Below are positions 1 to 8,657 of a stretch of 64,000 nt of DNA, one piece after another. The DNA lies in NCBI GenBank assembly GCA_963665185.2, contig CAXXPO010000005.1, positions 158,225-222,224 of the forward strand. The letters are read 5' to 3'. The DNA is from G963665185 sp963665185. GTDB taxonomy: Bacteria > Desulfobacterota > Desulfovibrionia > Desulfovibrionales > Desulfovibrionaceae. How positions within the stretch are numbered: position 1 is the stretch's first letter; every line of letters begins with the position of its first letter. The notes under the pieces were generated by a model. It saw only the letters and a program-made list of their open reading frames with translations, was not told the DNA's origin and made no database searches. The position numbers and the translations under genes were made by a program.

Positions 1-151
1 CACCCATCATGCCTTGCATAACCTGCGGCAAGGGGCGGACCGGATCGCTGTGCACGGCCGCATGCGCGGGGACGACCTCATGGTGCACCAGCATGGGACC
101 AACGCGCTGGGAGTCATGGAGAGTCTGGATATAATCGGTTATTTTGCTCAT
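1..151 (-). CDS. N-terminal fragment, possibly a DEAD/DEAH-box helicase
   Basis: An open frame starts at an ATG on the minus strand and runs off the left edge, giving the first 50 residues of a protein (MSKITDYIQTLHDS...). The pattern of an early short helix followed by a V-x-H-H motif and then Pro-rich residues before PLPQVMQ resembles the N-terminus of YprA-like DEAD/DEAH helicases with a C-terminal DUF1998. No helicase motif is inside the window, so the identity is a guess from family memory. It is separated from the TonB-block end by about 260 bases holding two hairpins. Confidence 0.4.
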   Translation of the reverse strand, partial: MSKITDYIQTLHDSQRVGPMLVHHEVVPAHAAVHSDPVRPLPQVMQGMMG

Positions 152-168
152 GAGCGGAAGATGGGAAG

Positions 169-215
169 GTGGGGGAAGGGGAAAACCCTTTAAAAAGGTT
201 TTTCCCTTCCCCCAC
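169..215. other. Long perfect hairpin in intergenic spacer
   Basis: The outer arms GTGGGGGAAGGG (169-180) and CCCTTCCCCCAC (204-215) are perfect complements. They continue inward with GAAAACC against GGTTTTT, so the stem is about 19 bp. It lies in the leader of the left-edge minus-strand gene and downstream of the TonB block. It could terminate read-through from the TonB block or structure the leader. No clear T-run follows on either strand. Confidence 0.5.
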
Positions 216-360
216 ACCCCCATCCCTTTCCTAAATTTTTTATCGGTTGGGCAGGTCGGAACGCGCCATGCGTGTTCCTGAAATGTAGAGCCTTGCGCTG
301 AAACATGCAACGCTCTTTACAGGGAGGAAATACGTACGCGAGAAGAGGGAGGGCGGGGGA

Positions 361-392
361 GCAGTGCCTCCCCCGGCCGCCGGAGGCACTGC
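361..392 (-). terminator. Hairpin after the TPR gene
   Basis: GCAGTGCCTCC (361-371) and GGAGGCACTGC (382-392) form a perfect 11-bp stem about 20 nt past the stop codon of the TPR gene, the last gene of the minus-strand uptake block. There is no U-tract, so termination strength is uncertain. Confidence 0.5.
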
Positions 393-410
393 CTTCTGCT
401 TCTGCCTAGC

Positions 411-1703
411 TTACTTGAGCGTGGGGACCCGTTCCGGGTCTTCCACGCCCGCCTCCATGATGTCCCTGGCCAGGGCGCAACCGTAGGCGGCCTGCTGGGA
501 GTAGGGCGGTTCTGTTTTTTGGGCCTGTTCGAAGGAACGCAGCACGCCGGGCCAGTCCTTGAGGTCCCAGGCCGCGAGGGCGGCCATGGTGTAGGCTTCT
601 CCTCGGATTGATTTGGAGCTGCGTGTCTTTTGGCCTTTGGGGCAGGCGGTCGCGTTGGCGGCTTGCAGATAGGTTTGCAGGCTCTGGCGGGTGTGTCCGG
701 CATCAAGCTGGAGCCTGGCCTTGAGCAGATAATTGTCTGCGCAGGGAGAGGCCTGGATGAGCTGCTCGCAGACGGCGAGGGCCTGGTTGTAGCGATTGGT
801 CCGGGCGTAGACGGCGCTGAGCTGGTGCGTCAGATCGTCGGGATTGGCTTTTTGCAGACAGCGTGCGGCCTGGAGCGGTGCGTTGAGGTAAAGATAGATG
901 TCAGCCAATGCCCGCCATTTGGACGTTTTGGGCGGCTTGAGTGCATAGGCGGTTTCCAGGGCGGACGCGGCGAGTGCGTGCTGGTCGCGGTTGAGTTGTA
1001 TCTGGGCCAGAAGTTCCCAGTACTCGGCCAGTTCCGGATGAACCGCCAGGAGACTGGTCAGGGTCGCCTGGGCCTCTTTCCAGCGTTTGAGCTGGCAGAG
1101 CAGATGTACCTGGAGTTTTGTCCAGTTGGGTTTTGGTCCGGATTTTTTGATGTCCGGCCGGTCCAGAAGCGTATGCAGTCGGTCCAGGGCCGTGGCGTAG
1201 TCCTTGAGCTGATAGCGGCAGGCTGCGGCCTGGTAGAGCAGTTCCGGCATGTCGCCGTATTGTTTGGTGTCGGCCTGTTGCAGGGCGTAGGCGGTTTCAA
1301 AGGCTGTTGCCGCAATGGCGAGTTTTTCCAGACCGTAGGCGGCCACGCCCAGGTTGTAGTTCAGGGCGTAGGAGCTGGGATGTTGCTGCGTTCCCTGCTG
1401 GTAGGTCGCATAGGCTTCGGCCGTGTGTTCTGTTTCCAGGTGGCAGTTGCCGAGCATGGTGTAGAATTGTTCATCCGCCTTGCCGTCGTTGGTGTCGATG
1501 TATTTTTGCAGGGCTTGAGCAGCCTTGGAAAATTCCTTCTTTTCCATATCCTGGCTGGCCGCGTAAAGCGTCCGCTGGGCATGGGGGGAAAGCTGGGCAT
1601 GGGCCGGATGGCGCGTGACGCACATCAGGAGCAGGCAGAGGAGGAGCCGGACGCCCGTCCGAAGGCCTAATTGAGGGTGAAGGCGACGGGTATTTCTATC
1701 CAT
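411..1703 (-). CDS. Secreted TPR-repeat protein, last gene of the TonB/TtpC block
   Basis: The protein is about 430 residues. It has a basic N-terminus, a Leu-rich hydrophobic stretch and a signal-peptidase-like AHA-Q site around residues 35-37, so it is probably periplasmic. The rest is helical with repeated TPR signatures (for example A-x-A-L-x-x-Y, AYATYQQG, ALNYNLGVAAYGL). TonB2-TtpC systems of Vibrio and many deltaproteobacteria carry a TPR gene after tonB, and the same order is seen here. I chose the Met at 1703 because it puts the hydrophobic stretch in signal-peptide position. The gene then overlaps the 3' end of tonB by 37 bases, so translational coupling is likely. A role in the TonB complex is inferred from position. 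Confidence 0.8.
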   Translation of the reverse strand: MDRNTRRLHPQLGLRTGVRLLLCLLLMCVTRHPAHAQLSPHAQRTLYAASQDMEKKEFSKAAQALQKYIDTNDGKADEQFYTMLGNCHLETEHTAEAYATYQQGTQQHPSSYALNYNLGVAAYGLEKLAIAATAFETAYALQQADTKQYGDMPELLYQAAACRYQLKDYATALDRLHTLLDRPDIKKSGPKPNWTKLQVHLLCQLKRWKEAQATLTSLLAVHPELAEYWELLAQIQLNRDQHALAASALETAYALKPPKTSKWRALADIYLYLNAPLQAARCLQKANPDDLTHQLSAVYARTNRYNQALAVCEQLIQASPCADNYLLKARLQLDAGHTRQSLQTYLQAANATACPKGQKTRSSKSIRGEAYTMAALAAWDLKDWPGVLRSFEQAQKTEPPYSQQAAYGCALARDIMEAGVEDPERVPTLK

Positions 1704-2335
1704 GTGGGTACTTCCTTGCCGTCGAGCATTCCCGGGTGGAATGTCCAACGGCCCAAGGCTTTTTGTGCGCAGTCTTCAAAGATGTCCTTGGGGTCGGAGG
1801 ACACGACGCTGATGTGTGTGGCTTTGCCTTCCGTGGTGATGAGCGCTCGCAGCAGGACTTTGCCCTGGATGCGGCGGCGTTTTGCCATGGTCGGGTACAG
1901 GGGGGGGATGTAGCGGACCAGGCGGGGCGGTTTGTCCACTTCTCCCAGGGAGAAACCGGCCTGGACCGGCACCCCGGAAAATCCGTTCTGCGAAGCTGGC
2001 GCAGCCACACTTACGGTCGCGGTCTTGGACGGGGCCGGATCAAAGCTGAGTTGCGGCATTTCGAGTTGCGGCGTGGGCGGATTGTTCTGCCTGCGGCTGG
2101 TGAACTGCTTGGGCTGTATTTTTTTTATTTCCGGTTTTTTCTCGGGCTGTTTCGGTTCCCGCTGTTTGGGCTTGGGCGGTAGCACGCGGGCTATGCGGAT
2201 AGGCTGGGAATATGTCTGTCCGTTCTGGAAGGCGACGTCGCCCGAGAGCATGGGCATAAGCACGCACAGTCCCAGCGTGACCAGACAGGCGGCGGCCAGG
2301 GCCGCGGATATGCCGATGATGCGTTGGGTATGCAC
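1667..2335 (-). CDS. tonB: Energy transducer TonB
   Basis: This is a 222-residue TonB that starts at a GTG codon three bases after the exbD stop. One N-terminal membrane segment (about residues 7-30) anchors it in the inner membrane. A Pro/Lys-rich periplasmic linker follows (PPKPKQREPKQPEKKPEIKK, about 54-73). The C-terminal TonB domain has the hallmark YPTMAKRRRIQGKVLLR and ends in PVAFTLN. It passes proton-motive energy from ExbB/ExbD to the outer-membrane receptor, most plausibly the one encoded at 10.8-12.9 kb. Confidence 0.93.
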   Translation of the reverse strand: MHTQRIIGISAALAAACLVTLGLCVLMPMLSGDVAFQNGQTYSQPIRIARVLPPKPKQREPKQPEKKPEIKKIQPKQFTSRRQNNPPTPQLEMPQLSFDPAPSKTATVSVAAPASQNGFSGVPVQAGFSLGEVDKPPRLVRYIPPLYPTMAKRRRIQGKVLLRALITTEGKATHISVVSSDPKDIFEDCAQKALGRWTFHPGMLDGKEVPTWIEIPVAFTLN

Positions 2336-2338
2336 GTT

Positions 2339-2752
2339 CTACTCGGCCTTCTTGGCGGCCACGCTGATGTTTTTGACTCCGGCCAGGCGGCAGTTGTCCA
2401 GAACGCTCAGGGTGGCGCCGGTGCTGGCGTCCTTGTCCGCGACCACGATGACCGACCCCTGGGGCATGTCTGCCAGAAAGTGTTGCATGCGGGCCCGCAC
2501 GGCGCGGATGTCCACCTGTTTGCCTTCAATGTAGACCTGCCCGTCGGCGGCCACGGCCACGAGCAGGTTGGTCTTTTCCTTGGTTTCCGCGCTCTGGGCC
2601 GAGGGCCGGTTGACCTCTATGCCCGCCTCGCGCACGAAGCTGGTGGTGACCAGGAAAAAGATGAGCAGGATGAAGACCATGTCGATGAGCGGAGTCATGT
2701 TGATCTCGTCCGCCCCGTTTTCCATGGAACGGTAGCCGAATCTGCGTCTCAT
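2339..2752 (-). CDS. exbD: Biopolymer transport protein ExbD
   Basis: The protein is 137 residues, the usual ExbD/TolR size. A short cytoplasmic N-terminus is followed by a single membrane helix (about 20-40) with the proton-path aspartate in the motif INMTPLIDMVFILLIFF. The rest is a periplasmic domain ending near the TonB-binding region. The start codon overlaps the exbB stop (ATGA), and tonB begins three bases downstream. It partners ExbB in the inner-membrane proton channel that energises TonB. Confidence 0.93.
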   Translation of the reverse strand: MRRRFGYRSMENGADEINMTPLIDMVFILLIFFLVTTSFVREAGIEVNRPSAQSAETKEKTNLLVAVAADGQVYIEGKQVDIRAVRARMQHFLADMPQGSVIVVADKDASTGATLSVLDNCRLAGVKNISVAAKKAE

Positions 2753-3321
2753 GCCGTACCTCCGCAGCCGTTTTTGAGCAGGGACAGGCCGTAGCTTTCC
2801 ATTCGACCCTGGATTTTGGAGACCTTGCGCCGCAGGATGTAGCCCGCGACCATGCCGGGCACGGCCACCATGAGTCCGGTCTGGGTGGTGATCATGGCTT
2901 CGGATATGCCCGAGGCCAGGGCCTTGGCATTGCCCGTGCCGAACTGGGCCACGGCTTCGAAGGTGCTGATCATGCCGGACACGGTTCCCAGCAGCCCCAG
3001 CAGGGGCGCGGCCGCGGCCAGCACGAAGATGGTGGCGATGGAGGCCCGGAGGGGACGTTGCATGTCGGCCAGCAGGGTTTCGAGGAGCCTGCGGTCGAGT
3101 TTGGGAGAGGCACTGCGGTAGCGCTCCATCAGACCGCGCAGATGCAGTTTGAGGTCGCGCTGCGTGCGGGAGTCGTTGCGTCCCGGCGCAAAGGCGGCCA
3201 CCTGGACCAGGGTGATGAAGATGAGCACCCACAGCCAGACGGACAGGGCCAGCAGGGGCAGCATGATGGGGCCGCCGGTGCGGACGAACTCAAAGGCCTG
3301 CAACAGGAGGCGGTCATCCAT
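2749..3321 (-). CDS. exbB: ExbB/TolQ-type proton channel (short copy)
   Basis: The protein is 190 residues starting MDDRLLLQ. Upstream in-frame sequence belongs to the preceding gene, and the chosen start overlaps that gene's stop by eight bases. It carries the MotA/TolQ/ExbB domain, with a first membrane segment at about 18-42 and two later segments with the family pattern PLLGLLGTVSGMISTFEAV and ALITTQTGLMVAVP-like (here AMITTQTGLMVAVP). It is the short ExbB2-type partner of ExbD. The long TtpC-type ExbB is encoded immediately upstream. Confidence 0.92.
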   Translation of the reverse strand: MDDRLLLQAFEFVRTGGPIMLPLLALSVWLWVLIFITLVQVAAFAPGRNDSRTQRDLKLHLRGLMERYRSASPKLDRRLLETLLADMQRPLRASIATIFVLAAAAPLLGLLGTVSGMISTFEAVAQFGTGNAKALASGISEAMITTQTGLMVAVPGMVAGYILRRKVSKIQGRMESYGLSLLKNGCGGTA

Positions 3322-4769
3322 TGGGGCAGTCCTTTTGCCGCAGCAGCAGGGCGGTGAAGGCCGTGCCCTTGGCGTCCATGTCGTCCAGAACCCCGGCCAC
3401 GCGGCGCTTGAGGAAGTGGGCGATGAGCATGATGGGTATGGCCACTCCAAGGCCCGCCTGGGTGGTGACCAAAGCTTCGGAGATGCCGCCGGACATGAGG
3501 CGCGGGTCGCCCGTGCCGAAAACGGTGATGACCTGGAAGGTGTTGATCATGCCGGTGACCGTGCCCAGCAGTCCGAGCAGCGGGGAGATGACCGCCAGGA
3601 CCTGAAGCGTGGACAGGTAGCGTTCCAGCCGCGGCATTTCCTCCAGCATGGATTCCTGCAGGGTGGCTTCCAGAACGTCCGGTCCCTGGCCCTGTTCCTT
3701 TATGAGGCGGGCCAGAACGCGGCTGGCCGGAGACTTGCCGTTGTTTGCAAGAAGATTGCGGCAGGCCTGCCAGTCGGCCTTTTGGGCCGCCTCCATGAAC
3801 TTGTCGTAAAACGTCCTGGAGCCTTTGCGCTGGCGCATCAGGAAGACGAGCCGCTCCAGGGCCGATGAACAGGCCGAGTGCGCCCGCCGCCAGGATGGGC
3901 CAGAGCAGCAGGCCTCCGGCGCGGACCCCATTCGCGGGTGTCCTTGCCGGCCATGAGCCGGGCAAAGACCGCACCGTGGGAGATGTCCATGGGGACGGCT
4001 TCGGATTTTCCGGAAATGTATCCGTCAATGCTCGAGGTGGTCAGCCAGTCCGTCACTTCCGGGACCACTGCCAGCCGTTCGCCGCCTTCCTCCAGCTTGA
4101 GGTAGCCGATATTGCCGGACGGATCGCGGTAGATGGCGGTGAACAAACCCCAGCCGAAGGACGTCCCCCTGGGGCGGGCTGTCCCGAGGCGCTCATGTAT
4201 TGCCCCCGGAGCAATGGCCGCGGCGCGACCGGAGTCGATCTGGTCGAAACGGACATCCACCAGGGAGCGGATGGCGGGAACGCCGGGGTAGCGGTCGCTG
4301 TCCAGGAGCGCGGCCACGGCTTGCCTCCATTCGGGGTGAAACGGCGCGGCCAGACTGCTGCTGATGTCGTCGCTGGCCTGTTTGGCAGCCACCCCGGATT
4401 GTCCCTTCCACGGTCTTGAGATCGTCGGACTCGGCTTCCAGGTCGCGCTGCAGCTGTTCCCGCCGTGGCCGAGAAATCGGCAAGTTGCTTCTGGAGCTTC
4501 TTGAATTCCAGATCCTGGGCGGCCAGCTTGTTTTTCAGCTGGTGCAGATGGGCCTTGAGTTCGGATTGCTCCATGGTTGCCAGATCGCGGGTCTGCTGGG
4601 CTTGCCGGGTATTTTCATGGGCCAGGGATTCCAGGGTTGCCGCGGCCTGCTGTACTTCGGCGGCCGGTGGGGCGGCAAGTGCCGGAGCGGACGGCAGCAA
4701 CGTCAGGCAGAGCAGGACCAGACAGGCCGAAACCAGGGAAAACTCACGGAAAAAATGTACATATTTCAT
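3314..4769 (-). pseudogene. ttpC: TtpC-type long MotA/TolQ/ExbB protein, four frame breaks
   Basis: Joined across four breaks, the product is about 483 residues. It starts MKYVHFFREFSLV with a signal peptide ending ALA, then has a long periplasmic coiled coil (LHQLKNKLAAQDLEFKKLQK), a globular periplasmic domain (PEWRQAVAALLDSDRYPGVP) and a C-terminal ExbB domain (PLLGLLGTVTGMINTFQVI). This is the TtpC architecture, which links outer parts of the TonB2 system to ExbBD. The breaks lie near 4465, 4394, 3937 and 3867. Each is a shift of +1 and both sides keep good family sequence. The start overlaps the DUF3450 stop (ATGA) and the end overlaps exbB. With adjacent genes showing the same defect, consensus error is more likely than decay. 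Confidence 0.8.
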
Positions 4770-5538
4770 TGGGCCAATCTCCCCACGGGCAGGTCGAGCA
4801 ACTCTGCCACCCGTTTGTTCCGGGCCACGCCGATGGCGTTTTTCACGGCCTGGCCATAGGTTTCGGGAAGCTCTTCCCATTGTCCTGTCTGTACGTTGTA
4901 GCGGCCGATGGCCGATCCGTCCGGGGTGCGGTAGAACATGGCCAGCCGTCCCAGTTGCAGGACTTCGACCCTCGCGCGGTGCTCCGTCCAATGTGAGCAG
5001 GGACTCGCGTGCCTCCACCAGGGATCCGCTAGGATGTTTCAATCTGCACGGCTTCCAAGGTGCGGCGCAGTTTTTCTCCCAGGTCCGCGGTGTGGTCGTC
5101 CAGCACGTCGCGCAGGGCTTTGAGCCGCAGGGCGCGTTCCTCCCGGAGAAAGGGCAGGTCGCTGTTCACGCTCTGCTCCAGGCGGGAGTACACCTCGTCC
5201 AGGTAGGGTTCCAGCTCGTAGCGGATTTCCTTGATGGCCTGGATTTTATCTTTGAGAATGCGGATGTTGCGTTGTTCCCTGGCGACATAGCGGGCATGCT
5301 TTTCCGTCTGGTATTCGGTCCAGGCCAGGCGGGACTCCGTGTCGCGGATGTCCTGGACAAGCCCCTGTTTGTCACGGTTCCATTGGTCGAGCTGGTCTTG
5401 CGCCTTGGCCTGCGAGTCAATGGAAGCGGCCAAGGTGGTCTGCCGGGATACGAGGTCGGCCGCCTGCGATGGGGGAGGCAGGCAGAGCAAGGTGCAGGCC
5501 ACGAGGACCGGGCAGAGGAGAAAACGATACAGCGTCAT
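4766..5538 (-). pseudogene. DUF3450 periplasmic coiled-coil protein, two frame breaks
   Basis: The start at 5538 has a good ribosome site (AGGAGTTCAT before ATG) and gives a signal peptide ending SQA-A. The first frame supplies about 170 residues of coiled coil (QAKAQDQLDQWNRDKQGL) down to QIETS near 5030. A second frame supplies SLVEARESLLTLDG, and a third, from about 4985, supplies the conserved DUF3450 end, including VEVLQLGRLAMFYRTPDGS and the C-terminal PVGRLAQ before TGA at 4766. DUF3450 genes regularly precede ttpC in TonB2 clusters. Both shifts are +1. Removing one base at each restores a protein of about 256 residues, the normal family size. Confidence 0.8.
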
Positions 5539-5654
5539 ATGAACTCCTGAAGCGACAATGTCCTGAAAAACGGGGAAAAGCATGGTGGAAATCGGGTTTT
5601 GCAATCTGGCAACAGATTGTGTCGACCGCTATTAAGTGAAATTGGTTATCGTTG

Positions 5655-6409
5655 TCAATACCCTAAATTCATCACATAGACGATGCAGAAAACAGTCAGG
5701 GGCGGCACTCCCATGACCAGAGAACGTACCTTGTACGACGCGAACCACCTGGAAGGGAGGTGACATGCCAGCATTATCAGCAGGTAGAACAGGGTGGAGC
5801 GGAAGAAGTTCCCGCTCCAACGCCAGGGTGTCCCCCCAGCCAAGCAGGCACCAGTAACACCCTGCCACTTCGCTGGCAAGAAAGGCGCAGATTCCCAGCA
5901 GCAGTACATTGCGCCCCTGGGTTCGCGCCATGGTCGCACCGGATGGGGTGGCGGCCAGAGCGCTGCTTGCGAGGGAAAGGCCGGAAAAGAGCAGAAATCC
6001 CATGGACATGTGGCGGAAGAGGAAAAAGAGCTGTGTCCAGACAAGGGGAGGCCGTGTTTTCCGCCGGCATGGGGACCGCTCCGAAGACTGCAACGGGAAG
6101 CAGTATCAGAAACTGGGCAGCAGCCAGGAACGCCTGGGAAGAGGCAATCCCTTTGCGTCCGTTGCGTACTGGAAAGCAGAGCGCGCAGGCGGAAAAAAAC
6201 AGGGACACGTTCAGGCTGCCTTCGAACGCCCCGTGCATGGGAAGATATCCACGGAGCAGGAAGACATGCAGCACAAGCCCGCCCAGCCAGGGCAGGGCGG
6301 CTGCCATGAACCATCTGGCCTGATTTTCACGGCCCAGACAGGCGGCGAGAAAAGCGCACAAGGCCGTGGCCAGGGCCAGCCAGGGAAAAAAGGGGGCGAT
6401 CGATTGCAT
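5655..6409 (-). pseudogene. ccsA: CcsA/ResC-like cytochrome c assembly membrane protein, two frame breaks
   Basis: The reading frame starts MQSIAPFFPWLALATAL four bases after the resB stop. It is almost entirely hydrophobic, with about six to eight membrane helices over roughly 250 residues once two +1 breaks (near 6060 and 5810) are closed. Family cues are HGAFEGSLN in the first third and the late segment EVAGCYWCLLGWGDTLALE, which sits where CcsA proteins have the tryptophan-rich heme motif (E-x-W-G-x-Y-W-x-W-D). Several of those tryptophans are absent here. With ResB it would form a system II-type heme export and ligation unit, but its place inside an uptake block leaves the substrate open. 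Confidence 0.7.
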
Positions 6410-6413
6410 GGGC

Positions 6414-7232
6414 TTACTCCGCTTCTCCCGACGTGTACGCCGGGATTTTTTTCCAGGTGAGCAGGGCGTAGCCCAGGGTGCAGACAATCATCAGGATGTA
6501 GATAAGGAACAAGGGTTCGGCGGCCGGATTTTCAATGACCAGAAGGCGTATCCCCACCCGTCGGTCTCCGGGGGGGGAAAAGAATTCCTGGATGATGCCC
6601 TTGATGGGACCGGAATCGAGCGGTCCCAGATAGCGGGCGTTTTGCCGGGCCAGAAGCCTGCCGTTCCGGTACAGGGCCAGTGTGGCTGTATTATCATGAA
6701 CATTGAATTCCTGCGGACTCAGGGATTGGAAGCGCCGGTCCGTGGAATTGCTCAGCAGTTCGGGGTCCACGGTCAGGTCGAGTTTTTCCGCCTTGAGCGT
6801 GTAGCCGTTGCCGAAAGGATGTTCCTCTCCGGCAAAGAGTTCAAAGGGCGTGTACTTTTCACCCCAGGTGAAATTGAGCACGTGACCCACAAGCATGAGC
6901 AGGAGCAGCACATGGATGGCGATGATCAGCAGCTGGCTCATGGGCAGCCCTGTGCCGCGCCGCCGCAGCCGGGTGATGAACGTGCACCAGGTGCAGCAGA
7001 CCGTGTTGACGAAGAGCAATCCTCCGGCCGCGACAAGCAGGGCTATCCAGGTGCTGATGGCCGGTTTGTCCCCACCGTTCTGCAGAAGCCAGGGCAGGAG
7101 CAGGGTATGGTTCATGGATTTGAAGGAGGTTTCCAGGGAAGGAACCTGAACCATGAGTATGCCCACGACAAGCAGGAGGCACAGGGACAGGATGATCCAG
7201 ACCGCTTGGGAAAGATGGGAAAATCGTTGCAT
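6414..7232 (-). CDS. resB: ResB-like cytochrome c biogenesis protein
   Basis: The protein is 272 residues, short for ResB (often 300-600) but with its layout. A first membrane helix lies at about 9-31, followed by helices near 60-75 and 98-120, a periplasmic domain (GEKYTPFELFAGEEHPFG to about 225) and a last helix (LIYILMIVCTLGYALLTW). A CCTWC cluster follows the second helix. The start at 7232 is preceded by GGAG at good spacing. It is separated from ccsA by four bases, so the two are co-translated. ResB/CcsA pairs deliver heme to apocytochromes c in the periplasm. Confidence 0.8.
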   Translation of the reverse strand: MQRFSHLSQAVWIILSLCLLLVVGILMVQVPSLETSFKSMNHTLLLPWLLQNGGDKPAISTWIALLVAAGGLLFVNTVCCTWCTFITRLRRRGTGLPMSQLLIIAIHVLLLLMLVGHVLNFTWGEKYTPFELFAGEEHPFGNGYTLKAEKLDLTVDPELLSNSTDRRFQSLSPQEFNVHDNTATLALYRNGRLLARQNARYLGPLDSGPIKGIIQEFFSPPGDRRVGIRLLVIENPAAEPLFLIYILMIVCTLGYALLTWKKIPAYTSGEAE

Positions 7233-7298
7233 GATGGAGCTCCAAAATGGAAGAGGAAGGCGCCCTTCCTTTTGCATGATTCGTCCGGTTTTTCTGGG

Positions 7299-8657
7299 CT
7301 ACGGCGCGACCGGCAGGCACAGGGCGAGTAGCCGTTGCAGGCTTCCGGCGCGGTTGGAGTTGATGACGACATGGTTTTTCAGGTTCCAGCGTTCGACCAC
7401 TTGGTCCACGAGAAAGTCGCGCACAATCCAGACGTGCACGGGGCGGGGCAGCTCCAGCAGGGGAGGCAGGCAATCGGCCCAGCCCTTGCCCGCCAGTTCC
7501 AGCTTGCCTATCTCGTCCACCACGATCACGTCGCAGTCTGCGCAGTTTTCCGCCGCCAGGGCTGCCCGTCCGGCCCGGTCGCCTTCCTGGAAAAAGGTAT
7601 AGGGCGTAAGGCCCTGGCGTATTCCGGGTTCATTGCGCCGGGCCAGGGGAGTGACTTCGTTGGTGCGCAGGTTGCGCAGGTCGAACCCTGCCCGCTGGTC
7701 GTTCTTCCACAGTCCTTCGGCCAGAATGCCGCCCAGCCGGATGTTGTTGCGTCGTAATTCGTCAATCATCTGGGCCACGACAGTGCTTTTTCCGCTCTGC
7801 ACCGGGCCGCTGACGATGACCACCCGGGGGCCTTTGTCCGCTGCGAAACCCCGGCATATTTCAGTGCCGTCTTCCCCGCATCCGGCAACCATGGCCGGGA
7901 TGAAGACTTCCGGTCCGTTTTCCGTGGGCAGCAGCCGGGCGTCGATATCGTACAGCGTGCTGATGGCCGCCGGCGTCATGACCTGGCGCGCATGGCCACT
8001 GGCTATGAGCTGGCCGTCCTTGAGCAGGAGGGCGTAATCGGCGAAATGAAGGGCCATGGTCGGGTCGTGCATGGAGGCCAGCACCGCGGTTCCGGTCTGC
8101 CGGGTCATGCTCTTCACGTAATCCAGCAGCAGGTATTGGTTCTTGTAATCCAGATGGTTGGTCGGTTCGTCCAGAAGCATGATTTCGGCGTCCTGCACCA
8201 TGGCCCGGGCCAGCAGCGCGATGCGCCGTTCCCCGCCCGAGATGCGGTTGAAATTGCGGTCGGCCATGTGCCCGGCGTTCAGGGCCTCCAGGGCGCGCAG
8301 GGCCATGGCGTAGTCTTTCGGACCGGGAGAGGCGAAAGGCCCCAGGTACGGGGTGCGGCCCATGACCACGACCTCGAGCACGCTGAAGGGAAAGGTCTCG
8401 GCGTGTTCCTGGGGGACAAGGCTGACATGGCGGGCAATGTCCTCCTGCGATCGGGAAAGCAGATCCTGCCCGTCCAGGCTCAGCCTGCCTGTCGCCGGTT
8501 TCTGCAAGCCGTTGAGGCAGGAGAGCAGCGTGGTCTTGCCCGATCCGTTGCAGCCCAGGATGGCGGTGAATGTTCCCGGTTCCAGGCAAAAGGAGACGTC
8601 GCGCAGAATGGGCCGATGATTGTAGGAAAAGCCCAGGTTTTCGCAGACAAGGCTCAT
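7299..8657 (-). CDS. ABC importer ATPase fused to a THEP1-like NTPase domain
   Basis: The protein is 452 residues. Residues 1-250 are a FecE/BtuD-type ABC ATPase, with Walker A GCNGSGKTT, signature SGGERR, Walker B MLLDEPTNHLD and a switch His in SMHDP. From about 285 a second P-loop domain begins (VVIVSGPVQSGKSTV), followed by a THEP1/NTPase_1 pattern (GGILAEGLW, RAGFDLRNL, VIVVDEIGKLEL). THEP1 proteins hydrolyse NTPs and their cell role is unclear. The fusion is continuous, with no frame break. The start overlaps the permease stop (ATGA), so the first half serves that importer. What the second half does is unknown. A regulatory or cofactor-handling role linked to the imported ligand is my inference. 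Confidence 0.88.
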   Translation of the reverse strand: MSLVCENLGFSYNHRPILRDVSFCLEPGTFTAILGCNGSGKTTLLSCLNGLQKPATGRLSLDGQDLLSRSQEDIARHVSLVPQEHAETFPFSVLEVVVMGRTPYLGPFASPGPKDYAMALRALEALNAGHMADRNFNRISGGERRIALLARAMVQDAEIMLLDEPTNHLDYKNQYLLLDYVKSMTRQTGTAVLASMHDPTMALHFADYALLLKDGQLIASGHARQVMTPAAISTLYDIDARLLPTENGPEVFIPAMVAGCGEDGTEICRGFAADKGPRVVIVSGPVQSGKSTVVAQMIDELRRNNIRLGGILAEGLWKNDQRAGFDLRNLRTNEVTPLARRNEPGIRQGLTPYTFFQEGDRAGRAALAAENCADCDVIVVDEIGKLELAGKGWADCLPPLLELPRPVHVWIVRDFLVDQVVERWNLKNHVVINSNRAGSLQRLLALCLPVAP

